Source: Clitoria ternatea
Taxonomy: Eukaryota > Streptophyta > Magnoliopsida > Fabales > Fabaceae
Reading direction: 5' to 3'
Assembly: GCA_037962975.1 (NCBI GenBank)
Contig: CM075675.1
Span: 7,822,001-7,886,000 of the forward strand
DNA: 64,000 nucleotides
Shown here: one piece after another, positions 24,457 to 37,899 of the stretch
Layout: the number at the start of each line of letters is the position of its first letter
Numbering within the stretch: the stretch's first letter is position 1
The notes under the pieces: generated by a model
Database searches by the model: none
Told to the model about the DNA's origin: nothing
What the model saw: only the letters and a program-made list of their open reading frames with translations
Program-made: the position numbers and the translations under genes

Positions 24457-24845
24457 ACTAATTAAAAAATAGACGCGTGGCCAAAAAAAACTTTAAGTTG
24501 TCCATGTGTACAATCTTAGCAATGTAGCAATGTCACCATTGCTGCTCGGGCATACAACAATGACGTGCTTGGCCACGATGTTGTTTAGACTTCAACACAT
24601 ATTGGTAGCGACTAATAGTGCGACGGCAACTAAGAAACTTGTAGTGACACACCCTAGAGTCAGTCATTGCATGATTAATTTCCCTATGTTTTTTTCAAAA
24701 GTTTGCTCAAGCTAGCAACGAGCAACGCCACATCTACCAATAAGGTATTACTTTCCTTCTTCTTTCTTTATTAGCTCGCTTAAGTCAACGACGTGCTCCA
24801 TTACAAGATTGCTACATTATATAATGACGACCCCACTCCCGTCAC

Positions 24846-25300
24846 TACTAATTTTTCTTTTATTAAAAACCAATTTTTAAAAGTTCATGTGTACAGTAGC
24901 GATGACTTCATCAATAGCCTTAGCCCATTTAGTAGTGACGATATCTTGTTTGGTTGCTAAAAGCTTTTCTTTTATTAAAAATTAATTTTAAAAATCATGA
25001 ATGATTTTAGTAACGCCCATGACGATGGACTTAGCCTCATTACATAGAGATGATGTATCATGCCATCGCTACAAGTTTTTCTTTTATTTGAAACCAACTT
25101 TTTAAAAAGTTTATATGTATAGTAGTGACATTGGTAGTGACGATACTAGTCCTATCAAGTAGCACAATAACACATCTCATCTCTAGAAAGGTTTTCTTTT
25201 TGAAGAATGGATTTTAAAAAATACATGAACATGTTAGTGATAGTAATGACAATGTGCTAGTAATACAATGAAGTAATAGACTAAGATCTCATCGCTGATG
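24846..25300 (+). repeat. About 113-bp degenerate tandem repeat, four copies
   Basis: A T-rich start (TTTTTCTTTTATTAAAAA and variants) recurs at about 24852, 24965, 25076 and 25192. Each is followed by AACCAATTTTTAAAAGTTCATG-like sequence and then TAGTGACGAT / TAGCGATGAC words. Similar GCGAC and GTGAC words run from 24,500. They recall the GCGAC motifs at 15.3-15.5 kb, so both may be subterminal regions of one disrupted CACTA element. Confidence 0.6.
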
Positions 25301-27060
25301 TGCAACACAGATGTCCCTTAGAAACAATTTATGGTCACTACTATATGTTGTATATATTTGTGTATCCACTACGAGTTATTGTGTTTTTAATGTATCATTT
25401 TGTACTTATCAATAAAATAAGTCTTTTCAGTTTTAAAATTTTTTAAATCTATTTATACTTGGAATAGTAAGTCATATGAGAATTATTCCTAGAATGTCCC
25501 TAATTAAGCTTACATGGGGACATGTAAATATATTAAGACTAGTGTGTGAATGTACTGATGATATAATCTTACAGATCATGGATATAGAAGATATCAAGTT
25601 TTCACACAGATGCACATTAAGAGTAATGTTGTACTGAACAAATCCATCATGAAAATGTTGCATGGAACATTACATGAGTTTTATAAACGGTTCTAAATGT
25701 GATAATGGTATATATAGTCCTTCAACTTGAAGTCACTATGATTCCTACATGAGGAGTTTATTATTTTAATACAATCAAATGTCATCTGTAACAAGATGAC
25801 CCTAAAGATTGTGGTTAGAAAATGAATAAATTATGTAGAGAGATGTAAGTGATGTAGATGATATTTGTCTCTCCTATGTGACATGAGTAATATCTATGGG
25901 CCGCTTGATGGAATGACACTAAAGAAATGCATGATCATGCTAAAGAGAATAAATATTGGATATTTATTCAAGTAAAGTCTACTCTGATATCAAGAAAAAT
26001 GAATTGAATCACATAAGGATGACGATGATCATACCTTGGACCCAATTAGATATCATGACAACAGGAATGAATGTATAAAATAATTATCACTTATAGTTTA
26101 TGTGGATGATAAATAATATTCAGACATAATGATGCATTGCTAGATGTGGCTCTTGTTTTATATTAATAATAAAATAGTTTATTACTAATATGACCAAATA
26201 TTTTACCTATGGTCACACGCATAAAGTAAGTCTATCAAAGGATAACTTTTATTTTAGTTAGACTAAAATAGTTATTGGGCCTAACTCATTTAGAATGAGT
26301 TAAGAGTTCAATCTTTATAGAGAGCTACTCAGGTCAGACTTGAGCCTATATATACAGTATAACATGCTCATAGGCTGCTGCTTAGAAAGAAAAGGAACAC
26401 ACATTCTTGTAACTGTTGTGAAAGCTGACAATTTTGAACTAGCATTTGAATGCTTAGCTTTTAGTGCGAGTGCTAGAGTGGACTCCTAAAGGACAAAACT
26501 AATATTGCTTCAATAAAGGAACTCATCTCACGTTTACATAGGTAATCCTAAAACGTAATGTTTTTTGTTGCTTATGATGTTTAAAAACATTTTGTTTTAC
26601 AAATTGCTAGAAGAATCCTAAAACATGTTAATTAATATAGCAAGACCCCCGTACATTCTTTGCGTAGCACCATATTACCAACCCCACATGTTTAATTACT
26701 TGTTTTAAAATTGATTTTTCTCTTAATAAGATTAATGGTTGTATTAATTAATTAATTAACATGTTGTATAGTGAATGGTTATGGTCTTAAATTTATTTAA
26801 TTATTTATTTAAATACAACCTGTGTTTTGTGCCTCTCTACTTTATTATGTTTCTTCTCTCAACCCTTCACTCGTATGTAAACCGAGTTTCTATGTAATCT
26901 TGATTGGGCTAACAAGGTAGGGACCTAGAAGAAAACTAGAGTGGTGACTCTAGATTCCTTTGACCTTAAAAAGAACTAAGGAGTAATGACTCCAAGAGGA
27001 TAGTGAATTCAAGAAGTAGGACTTCATGAAGTCATGCCAACATAGTTCCTTTTAGTTTAT
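25301..27060 (+). other. Possible retrotransposon LTR/leader remnant
   Basis: A TATATATA box at 26347-26354, preceded by a region of mostly non-coding AT-rich DNA and followed by a transcribed-leader-like sequence (AGAAAGAAAAGGAACACAC, then GT-AG-like sites), resembles the U3-R-U5 order of an LTR. Neither terminus nor a TSD could be fixed, and no coding domain was found. The minus-strand frame 25472-25663 has no recognised family. Confidence 0.25.
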
Positions 27061-29705
27061 TTAATTAATTATTTATTTTCTAGGAAGACCATAACTATCT
27101 CACACCTTCGTTTGCATGTTTTGGAGATTATTCTTTACATTAAAGCATTTAAGAAAGACGATAATTTAAAAAATAACCTAAAATTGCTCAAAATAATATT
27201 AAGTTTTAATCGTTTTCAAATAAATACACTAGTTAATATTAATGCCAAAAAATAATGGGTCTACCAAAGCATTGTACTATCATTTATATTAGTAAGATGC
27301 AATGGGGTAATTGTAATATCCAAACTATTTTATTGGAATTTAACTTAACTAAGTTTTCAATTGGATTGAATAAAACTTAGAGGCGTATACATTGGGCTAA
27401 ACATTCATAAGATGAAAAATCGGTAATGGTTTTCTAACCCAATATTTAAGAGTTGTACAAGATACAATTGGAAACTAGTTTCTTACCTAAATAACCAAGT
27501 GTTGAGTGATCAGTCAAAGCTAACTTAACACTAGGCCAAATATGGATCTTGGCCCACTAGAAAATCTTCCAACAGGATTTTGTATTTTGTGAATTTACGG
27601 TAAGCCTGATGAAAATATGTAGCTAAACCCTCTTTTTGTTAGGTTTGAGTGTAACTCATTCCTTCTCTTCTTATGTATTGAAAACTTTTGTATGATTTAT
27701 GCATTTTAATCAATGTTAGTATTTCATTTCATATGCCTAATGTGTGTTTTGAATGGAAGAACAATTCAATATGTATTTGAGGTTTTTGAACAGATTGAGA
27801 AACAAAATGCCCACTATTTTCATTCATTTAGGAATAGAGTTGAATTTAATGGTTGTTAAGGTCAATGCCTAATGCAAGGACTTTCTCCAAATAGTCGAGA
27901 TATCAATATTTGGGGAAATGACTTAGGATCTATTTACTGATGGATTGGGCTTAGTAAAATTTATGCTATATTAGCTTGATTAATTATGTAAGGATAATAA
28001 GTATGATAACATATGCTTAAGAAGGAGCATGGTGAAACCTAATCCAACCACACTTTTGTTTATATTTCTCTCCATTTTTATATTTCTCGCACCATATTAC
28101 TATCCATAAAACAACAACCAATTATGAATATTTGTGAATATTGTATATAGTTTTATAGTGGTTTCATAAGTATAGATTGTTGTTTTACCAATTATCATAT
28201 AAGTTCATGTGGCTCAGCCCTAAGACCCCTACCCAAGTCTGGCTTAAAGCCCTCTCCCCACCTGGCTTAAGGTCCTCACCCTTGGCTTTAGCCCAAATAT
28301 AATAAACAAGTTTATCACTGTATATCTAAAAGATTAGCTATCTAGAATTTATTTAATATTTGATGATTTGTAATAGATTTATAAGATTACGATATCCTTT
28401 ATCTTTGATAGATTTATCTAGGATTAAGGTTATCTATTTAATCTATACATATTATGTAAAGGATCAAAGAAAATCAATAAACTCAGACTTTGTAAGTATT
28501 TTTTAAGGGCATAAACGCATTAGAGGATCCACTATAGATTTTTAAAAAAAACACTAATATATTTGACTTTCCAAATAACATTTTTAGACCCTGATCCTTT
28601 AGGCTGATGTTAAGTAATTTACTAACAATAAAATAATTATCAAGAAATGTTTTCTTAAGTTTGTGTGCGTAGATCAAGATCCATTAAAACCATATTAATC
28701 CAACGGTTGAACTAATTTACAATTTTTTTTATCTGCTAAATGAACGGTGAAAGGGAGAACGAATAAATATTGATATCAAGATTTGAATATTAATTACAAC
28801 ACTTTATGTTCATTTTAAATATCAAATATACTGTTTTTTGGCACTAATTCAAAGTTCTTATAAAATAGACTAATTCAAAATTCTTACTATAAAATAGACC
28901 TTCTTCAAAGTTTTAAGCAATTTTAAAAAATTAATAGATATTTTATTCAACTATATAATACTCAATATATACCATTTAATAACTTTATGTATAAATCCTT
29001 AAATTTATTTATACCTGACCATTAAAACAACATAACTTAATGGTTGTATTAGCAAAATATTATTTTCATCTATACAATTATTAGAGGTATATTTTACAAA
29101 ATTTAACATCTTTCATGGATAATTAAGCCATAGCACCCACATGATGTTTTTATCTCTGATGTCATCCTTTGTCTCCTTTTTATCCTGAGTAGATTTCTCT
29201 CTTTTTTCCCCTCAAATCCTTATAAATACTAGATTTGGTTATTATGATCTATCATTTTTGTGATTATTCATGGTCACATTATCTTGTTTGAGATTTTGTA
29301 TATTCAATTTTAAACTAAAGTATAATATAACTCTATAGTATTCATCAACTATAAAATCAACCTTCACTTCAATCTCAAGTCAACAATTTAACAAAGAGGG
29401 ACAACAATAATTCATTGATTTGAAACTGACTGCCTTATCAACTAAAGGACACTATAGAATTGTAATATATTTTAATTTCAAACTGAAAGGACACATCTTA
29501 AATAAAATATCGTGTTCACGAATAATGGTTACAAAGTTAATGAAACATAATAGTCAAATCCGCACGTACCCACATGATCCTCAAAAAGAGCCATTAATTC
29601 CTTTTTCTTAAAACTATTTTGATATATTATTAAATTTCAAATTTCAAATATACTATTATTCAAATATAATACTTTTCATGATTAAATTAAAATATAATAC
29701 ATATG

Positions 29706-29752
<47 letters not shown>

Positions 29753-30401
29753 GGGGGTAGACATGAAAGATAGATATAATAAATTTATCTTTATTATACG
29801 AGACAGTCACCCCAAATTTGTATGAAACGAATTTTTATCCTCACCTTTGTCTCTAGGGTAAAACTTCCCTCAAATAGATAAACTTTGTCAAAATATCATC
29901 CTTTAGAAATTTTGCAATGCCTATTAATGGAACTTAAATAACTATATATTATATTTGTTTAGAGAAAAAATCACACATATCAAAAAATACAATCATTTTG
30001 TCTCAATATATACCAAAATTTCATATCTACCCTTCTTTTGTTAAATTACATTAATTATATATCTTTATTTAGTATTATTTCTCATCTAAGTGTTATTGGG
30101 AAAAAATATTTATTAATTCTTTGAAGCACTAAGTGAATACTTAAATAGAAACAAGATTCATGTCTTTGTTCCAAACAATAGGAATTGAAGTAATTAGTAT
30201 GTGTATTTGTATACACTAAAAATTGCAACTTAGGCTTATCGATAGAGAAATAAAAAAACATAGGACTTGTTTAGGGTGATTTTGAGTTATTGATTTTTAA
30301 AATTAAGTTTACAAACAAAATCTGTTTGACAAAAAATATGTTGAATTGAGTTTAAACTCATTTTGAAACTTTTTTTTAATGATATTTTAAAAAATGATTT
30401 T
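27061..30401. other. AT-rich intergenic DNA
   Basis: No gene was recognised. Near 28,230-28,300 the phrase CTGGCTTAAGG/AAAGCCCT is repeated about three times with C-rich spacers, probably part of an old LTR. A TA-then-TG microsatellite followed by a G run lies at about 29709-29757. The frames 28483-28677 and 29420-29611 are not convincing. Confidence 0.5.
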
Positions 30402-30983
30402 TGATATGTCCGGGGTACAGGGTCAAAGATGTTGACTTCCGTATCGGTGTCAAACCTTTTTCTCTCTCACCTTTTACACTGTCTCAGTGGGAGTACGGTA
30501 TTATAAACTTGGATTCAGTGGGAACTCCAAGTCCTTCGCGTTGAGGTAATGAAAAGTCAATTCCAATCGTAGTCCTTGAAACCACACCAGAGGTATACCT
30601 GCAAAAGGGACTTCGATGCTTAAGTCAGTACGATTATAACGGAGAAATTCGTATTACAGGGTAAGAGGAAAAGGGTAAGATTTTCTTAACAAAGTGTGTT
30701 ATGTGTTAATGAATGAGCTCTTTATATAGCATTACCCTTAAACACAAGTGGGTAATTTGACCTGTGTCAGAGGGCAGAGTCTGCAGCTTTTGCAGGTGTA
30801 AGTTGTCCACTTGCCTCTTTTGGCCGGGGTCACAGTCATATTTTTCGTACTAAAGAGACTTCTCACTCCTGTAAGCCTGGGGGCTAGTCCAGCTCTGTCG
30901 TTTTCCTTAAATAGTATTCGTACTTTTATTATTTTTCACTATCCAGGGTTGCTAGTTTAGGGACAGGTATACACACCAGATCA
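30402..30983 (-). repeat. Solo LTR, diverged relative of the 0.8-kb family
   Basis: On the minus strand this 582-bp unit starts TGATCTGGTGTGTATACC and ends CCCCGGACATATCA. The flanking 5 bp are ATTTT (30397-30401) and ATTTC (30984-30988). Its start resembles TGATCCGGTCTGGATACC of the copies at 12795 and 39870. A CCCACTGAGA...TATAATACC block is shared with them. A minus-strand TATATAAA box lies at 30721-30728. No flanking gag-pol is seen. Confidence 0.7.
30721..30728 (-). promoter_or_regulatory. TATA box of the 582-bp solo LTR
   Basis: CTATATAAAGAGCTC on the minus strand lies about 255 bases from the LTR 5' end, a suitable place for a U3 promoter. Confidence 0.5.
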
Positions 30984-31029
30984 ATTTCTTTATTTTCATT
31001 TTCAGTTTTATAAGCCTCACTTAAACCCT

Positions 31030-31325
31030 AAACTAATCACCATCACCATGACCACCACAAGGCCATCACCATCACCACTGTCATTACTACCACCCCATGA
31101 CAATCTCTGTCATAATCGCCATCGTCGCTACCACCTCCATCGCCTCTACTACCACCACTACCACCGCTGTCACTACTGACAACCTGCCGTTGCCAAACCA
31201 CCTTAAACCCTAACCAACAACGCCACCATCACCATTGTCATAACAACTATCATCACCACCATCGTCGTCGTTACTGTTATCATCACCACTATCACTATCA
31301 CCGTCATTGTCATCCCTTCACCAAC
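31030..31325 (-). repeat. CACCAT/CACTACCAC low-complexity island
   Basis: The stretch is an irregular chain of CACCATCACC, CATCGTCG and CACTACCACC words. On the minus strand it reads as GTGGTGA, like the islands at 11.3-11.7 and 44.9-45.2 kb. It follows directly after the solo LTR. Confidence 0.7.
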
Positions 31326-33965
31326 ATTACATTATTGTGTTTATTTATATGTAATATAGGAAGTTTGAAAAGTTTTTTAAAATTTAAAACTATAAAAACT
31401 AAATCATGCAACTAAAAATTTTTAAAATTTTAAAATCAAAAACTGAAATTCACCCTTAAGATAGCCTTAATTAGTGAATGAATTTGAAGTTGGTCATCCC
31501 CGGCTGCTTCAATTCACAAAGGGAGACAAATTTGAAAGAATCTACGTAGAAGAAATAAAAGGATGGCTCCTAAATCTGACCACAGATTGAAAAGTAAGAG
31601 TAAAATGCAAACCTATAGCACCCTCTTAGGAGACAAGACACCTTACGGAACAAAATTGTACGTCAAAGAGAGAAAGGTGTGCAGTCAAATCTCACGTACG
31701 TAGATAAGGCTCTCTTCTCTCGGTGTGAATAAAAAGTAAATAACACATGATAATGCAATTTTTATGATTTCTTTTTAATACTTAAAACTAATTGACTTAT
31801 TAATTGGTAGAGCCTCTAATACCGGATCATCTAATGATTTTTCCTGAATTACCCTTCAAAGTTCAAATCCAGACGTAATCTTGAGACTAATTTTATGTGA
31901 ACTTGAAAAGCCACATGACGTGTTAATATTTGGATCTCTTGGTGGTGATGAAAAGGCAAAAGGCACGTTTCTAATCTCTTTGATATCTATTTTCTTTAAT
32001 CTCAATCATCACAGAATCCCACAGCTCATGGACGGTGGTTTAGGGCATGCCATTGACCAAACTTGGATCCTTTTGGCTTCTTAGATAAGGTGCTAGCTCT
32101 TCCCCTTCAAACCATGCAAATAAGTTATTAAAACCATCAAGCATCACAAGGATTATACGGCATTTTATAATCGATTAACTAATTTTTATTATTAATTTGC
32201 ATGAGTTGACTCAATTTCTTTACTTAGAATTGTAAATTTGTAATTTCTAGATACACAGACAAATAGTACATTTCCATATAGAGGATAATTGGTAAAATAC
32301 ATCAAATCGTATGAAGTTTTAGATATGAAGTTCTAATAGTGTGAAGCTCTTTCAATTAAAAAATACATTAGAGATCTTTAGGTATTACATACAGTATAAA
32401 AAACAAAAATTAAAATAAATAATTATATTCTCTATTGAAAAATAATTAGAAAAGATTAAATCATGAATATTGTAGAAACATTTAAAAGAATCCAAACACA
32501 TCCTTATATTTAAGCCCTACTGGATAAAGAGACAAAACTAGAAATGACAATGATATTTGGTGGAGACTGATTTATCCCTACCCGGATTTTAACATGTAAA
32601 TCTTATTTTGATCGAAATAAACTAAAACTCACATCGTTTTCAACCATCTTTAATTATATTATATATAGTTAAATAATAATGACAAATTAACTTGTATATT
32701 TTCCTTCAATATAATATAAATATGAAGTTTATTATTCATGACTTTCCTCAATAACTATTTTTTCATAGTATTTAATGAAAATGTATTGAATTTATATAAA
32801 TTTATTTAAAATTTATATTTAAATTATTAAAATGAAAGAAAAATGAAAAAAAAAATCATAGTAAGATAAATCTCAGATTTTTCCCAAACCTGATAAAGAA
32901 ATCACAGGTGTGACTAAAATTGAGTTTTAAATTTCAAACTCATCTTATTTAACCTCTACAAGTCATACCAACTTTTATCGGGACACGATTGGAATGAACC
33001 AAACTCCCTTATGCCGACAAACGTAGCGTGCACATGATATTCATAAGGTTGTTATAAATGCAACGTCTCTTGAAGTTATGCAAGTCATTTAGGTTTTCAT
33101 TTCATCATTATAGCTTCTTATAGAAAATTCAAATACAAGACAAATTTTTATAGAAATATTAAATAAATAACAAATCAATATGTATAAGAAGTAAGAACAT
33201 TATGACAAAGAGATAAACACTGAAAAGCTAAATATGTATATTTATTAGATGAATTTGGTTTTATGCGAAAATGAATAATTAATATCAAAGAAATAAAGAT
33301 GTGTGCTATTTTATAACATTACCACTTTGGTTTTATATATATTTCAGCGAGGTTTCACACTACATTGGATTTCATGAAAGGTTTTTGCATGGAAGTGGGT
33401 GCACGTAAAATTACATGTACTTCAAAATAAAAGTTAGAAAGATTTTACGGGGAACAATATGGTCATTGCCTGGGACTTTATCCCACGTAAATTCTCTGTT
33501 TAAACTAAGCAGCGGCCTCTTTCTTCCATATTTCTTCATCCCCTCTTCTTTTCTAACTTGGTAACAACACCCTGCCGCTTTCTCTCCCACATTTTAAGGA
33601 AATAAGATATCATATATAGGGTATTATTAACCGATTAATTTTGCATTTTGATGCAAGGATAATTACATTTTGACTCATTTAGTTTTTTTATTTTTTATTG
33701 ATTGGGAATGTAGGACTAAAATTAAATAACATAAACATTAGAGATTATTGCACTTTATGCAGTAAGTAATTTAGAAAAATTATTTGTCTTATTGGATTGT
33801 TGGTGGTTGTTTGTTGATGTTAAATTTTTTTTTGGAAGAGGTTATACTGTGTAACTTTTGAAAAATACTATTAAGTTACATGATTATGAGTTCAAATTAA
33901 ATATTATATGAATAATTGTATTTCTTGGATTCTATATAGTTAAATATATTAATGTATAGAAATGA
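31326..33965. other. AT-rich intergenic DNA, no gene recognised
   Basis: Nothing with a family resemblance was found. The 67-codon frame 31881-32084 is isolated and unassigned. Confidence 0.5.
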
Positions 33966-36930
33966 ATTGTGATATATGACAGAATTGGTGTGGGTAACAG
34001 GAGTTTGAAAGATCCTTGATGAATTCATCAACAAATGGTGGTATTAAATGCCTCTTTGTTGAGTGTTGAAAATATTAAATAAAGATGATGTTAAAGTTCA
34101 TTTTTACCAATCAGGTTTTCAACCAAATTACTTAGTTTGGACTTTGCATGGTATGGTGTTTCAACATTCAACATATATTGATTTATCATATTGGAACACT
34201 AGTGATTCAAGTTCAAGGGTGAATAATAATAATAATAATTTTGATGACATAGTGACATGATACATGATACATGATGTGTTTATGATTTATGGTAATGATC
34301 ATGAATATGTGGCTAATGATATGTGTGATGATTATATGAAAAGTGAGTCAGAACAATCTAACCCTTAGTGTCAAAAATTCTTTAACAAGTGGATGTTTGC
34401 TAATAAACGTATTTATGAGGATGCACTAAGTTCAAAATGTCTATTGTTGTTAATTTGCTGTTGCTAAATCTAATTGGATGGTCTCAAAAAGATGTTGATT
34501 TTGCATAAATGTTGCATGACTGTGTTAAGACTGCCCCCCTAAAAAAATCTCTACTAGTTACTATAAGACTAATAGATTAGTAGGTAAATTGAGGTTAAAG
34601 GTAGAAACCATTTATTGTTGCATGAACATATGTATGCTTTTTTGGAAGGAAAATCAAAAATTAACTAAATATAAGTTTTGTAAAGAGTCTATATATTTAC
34701 CTAAACGAGTTGGTAATGGGAAGTACAAGAATGTTTCTTGTTAAAAAATGTTATATTTTCCTATCACTGCAAGGTTATAGAGGTTGAATATGTTTGAGGA
34801 CTTTGCTAGGCTTGTGACATGGCATTGTGAAAACAAAATAATAGATGGTATGTCATCCTTGTAATGGTGAGACTTGACAACATTTTGATAATGTATCTCA
34901 TGACTTTGCTAGCATGTCGAGAAATTTTAGGTTGAGACTATCTATTGATGTTTTCTCATAGTATATTCAAGCCTAAACGTAACTGTATTCTTTCCCCTTA
35001 TAACCTTCTAATAGTTGTTAGACTTAGAAGGGAGGTTGAATAAGTCTTAGACTCTAATGAACACTTTTTACAGAATATGAAACTTTAAGGTTTAAACAAT
35101 CAGACTTTTGTTAGCAGACCTGATAAAAGGCAAGGAAAGGGAGAATGAACACTAGGTATTTATACTAGTTCACTTCCAAAGCAGTAGCTACGTCTAGTCC
35201 CTTCAAACTAGAAAGATTTCCACTATTGTAAAACTCCTTTTACAATCTCAACACCAAATTGTGCCACCAGTATTCTTGACTTCAGTCACTTCTGACTTAC
35301 AAACCAAAGTATTCTTTCAACAAGCCACTTTTGACTCAAACTCAAGTATTCTTTTAAAAGCCTCTTTAGACCAAACTGTTTCCTACAAAAACTAAAGGCT
35401 GGCAACACACCAGACTTTTACACAAATACAGATTTGAGAGATAGATTGTGTTTAGTGTTTCCGAGAACTTAGTGTATGAACATATATAAGTGATAAACAG
35501 ATTCACTAAGTAAGAAAGCAAACAAACCAAGGTCTACTAGATACAAAAAATAAAGAAGGCCTTTTGCTTAAGAACTAAAAAAGAGAGAGCTTAGTAAACT
35601 GATTACAAGATTTTCTTCGAATGACTCAGTAGTTCACTTTTCTTCAACTTGAATTTCTTTATATTTATAGGTCACTTAATATGACCATTTGAAAATCTAA
35701 TCAGGATACATAGCCATTGTAGATCCATTGGTGAAGCTTCAACTTGTTGTAAGCATTAGACCTTGAAAGAGAGATGAAAGGGCCTAAAGGTCTGGTGTGA
35801 GTGGATCAACACAACTTGCACTAAAATGGAGTTCTTTGATATTTTCAGTGTAAAAGTCCTCTTATTTGCTTTTTTCTTTAAATCAGAGCATGTGCAACGT
35901 ATATAGTTGACCTTCTACATGTATTTTGACACAAGAGCTGATTGTTATCAGATTTTCTAAGTTGCGTAGAGTAGCTATATTGGTTTCCTCATAAAATAGC
36001 TTTAGCTACATCATTACTTTGTCTCATTTCCTCTTTTGATGATAAGTGCAGGTTTTCTTTATAGCCACACATCTCATAGCATCATTAAACAAGATCTTGA
36101 ATGTTGGTTATTGCAGGCTTGAAGTTAAGTTCTTGTAGCTTTAAAAGTCTAAGGTCTGATTGGTAGGTAAAAAGGTCTGATTGTGCCAAAATTAGATTCT
36201 ATTTAAGCAAAGCTTGGAATCAGACATTTCTTCAAATCTCTTGTAAGTCATAAGTCAGACTTCTGTTTTGATGGACTCTCCTTTTCATTTGTAATCTGTG
36301 TGCTTAATATTTAAATCCTGAAACACTTAATTTAACGGGTTACACATGGACAAAGTTTATTTTACTTTGAATGTCTTGATGTATGTTATAAACAAATCTT
36401 GGGGTCTGGTTGATTAACAGTTTTCTTTCATAAACCAGACTTGGTTCCAACACCTTCCACTGGAAATATGCATGACAAAGTAGTTTACATTTTATCTTGT
36501 CTTATTTTGGGACTAAAAAATCTTGGAATTAAAATTGATGTCTTTTTATGCTTTGACTTCTGATGTGCCTACTCGATAAAATTTTATTATGAAAGGATGT
36601 TTAATATGGACTATTAATGTTATCCTTACTTATGTATGATGTTTGGATAAACCACACATAGGTTACCTTGCTCAATATGTATGGATAGCACTAAGTTATT
36701 TTGGTTACCGGCTAGGGGAAAACATTTGTGGTTTGATTATCATCGATGGTTTCTTCCATAGAAACAATATTTGTGTCAACAAACAATCATTCAAAAAGAA
36801 TGTTAGTCAAAATAATGATCAACCTCCATTGATATTTGATGGGAGGAAATTAATGAATTTGTTAATAATTCATGAAAATGTATAGAATTAATAACAATCT
36901 AATGGCACCAACCATACATGATGATTTTAG
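33966..36930 (+). pseudogene. CACTA TNP2 transposase pseudogene split by an LTR insertion
   Basis: Pieces in three frames follow the order of plant TNP2. The transposase-associated region at 33,966-34,200 contains DDVKVHFYQSGFQPNYLVW. A low-identity Transposase_21 core at 34,740-35,000 includes matches to the VTWH, DG and FRLRLS positions and ends at the PYNL motif. After the insertion at 35009-36452 it resumes with a PP/W-like and YMHDKVVYIL block, then LNLGIKIDVFL-like, then GCLIWTINVILTYG, then HRWFLP-like sequence. The 80-codon frame 36643-36885 ends QPPLIFDGRKL, corresponding to the PPPVPLTG-type segment. Numerous stops and frameshifts show long decay. No CACTA termini were found around it. 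Confidence 0.75.
35009..36452 (-). repeat. Solo-LTR-like insertion (Ty1/copia-type ends) in TNP2
   Basis: CCTTC occurs directly on both sides (35004-35008 and 36453-36457) and reading-frame homology to TNP2 resumes across it, so the boundaries are well placed. On the minus strand the unit starts TGTTGGAACCAAGTCTGG and ends CTAAGTCTAACA followed by seven extra bases ACTATTA. TGTTGGAAC...AACA ends and a CCCTTCTAAG tail are, from memory, common in plant copia LTRs. There is no coding domain inside the 1444 bp. Confidence 0.7.
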
Positions 36931-37899
36931 TATATGGTTCAAACGTTATGTAAGTTTATTTAAAAACTCATTAATTTTCATGGTTATTCATCACGTTTTA
37001 TTGAGTTTAACTATTGATTACACATGCACACATATAATTTAGGGTTTAGAGTTTAGGCTTTGATATCAGAGAGATGCAGTATGAGGATCTAAAGAAATGA
37101 AAAGATAGGAGCAAGAATACAGACAAACTACTTAATGTTTTAGATTATAACAGATAAATTAAAATTTTAACACAAAATAAAAATAGGGTGTTGGATGAGG
37201 ACTGATCTTTAAAATAAATCAAACAAAAGAAAAGAATGCTTATTAAATAAAAGAGAAAGAAAAACAATGCTTAGAACGACAGAAGAGACACATTGAACCA
37301 GCAAGGGGGAGAAGAGAAAAGATAAAGAAAGACAGATTTATTAAAAGAAGAAAGAAAAAAACTTACAAAGAATATCTTAGAGCTCTTGTCTCTACATACT
37401 CTATCTCTCTCTATAATTGGTAAGTAAAGGGGTGTCTTCCCGTATAGCGGAGCATTCCTTAAATAGGTAAATAAAATATTGTTTCCACAGTTCCAGTTAC
37501 ATAACTTATAATGTAGCTATAGTACCAGTTCATGATACAATTTTTTTTAATAATACACTTATTAATACAGAAGTAAAGTACAATAATGTCTGGTTAATTC
37601 AGATTATTTAGAACTATTTGTTCTACAATCTTCGTCCAAATAAATGCCAAAGTAGTCATCACCATTTCGGTAAAAGTCATCAAAAGCAGTTAATGAAGTT
37701 TCAAAGCTCAAGTTCTTTTACGAGGAAGGTCTAACTTCTTCTCATTTGAGCATAATCAAGATATCTTGCAATTTTTTTACAAAAATTTCTTTGGATTAAC
37801 ATCCTTCTAATGTTGCTGTAATTTTTGCTTTCTCATTAAGGAATTCATAATTCTCCAGGTTTACTGCCTTTAGCCTTTGGGGTTGTGTTTGAACTATAA
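36931..37899. other. Non-coding DNA between TNP2 relic and pararetrovirus relic
   Basis: No coding region is recognised. The stretch at 37,360-37,420 (GAGAGAGATAGAGTATG on the minus strand) and the region just right of it could be non-coding sequence downstream of the viral gene, but this is not provable from the sequence. Confidence 0.35.

Noticed and set aside
27313..27345. TGTAATATCC start resembling the large LTRs
   Set aside because: No matching GGATGTTACA-type end, TSD or internal block was found downstream; a 10-base match alone is not enough in AT-rich DNA.
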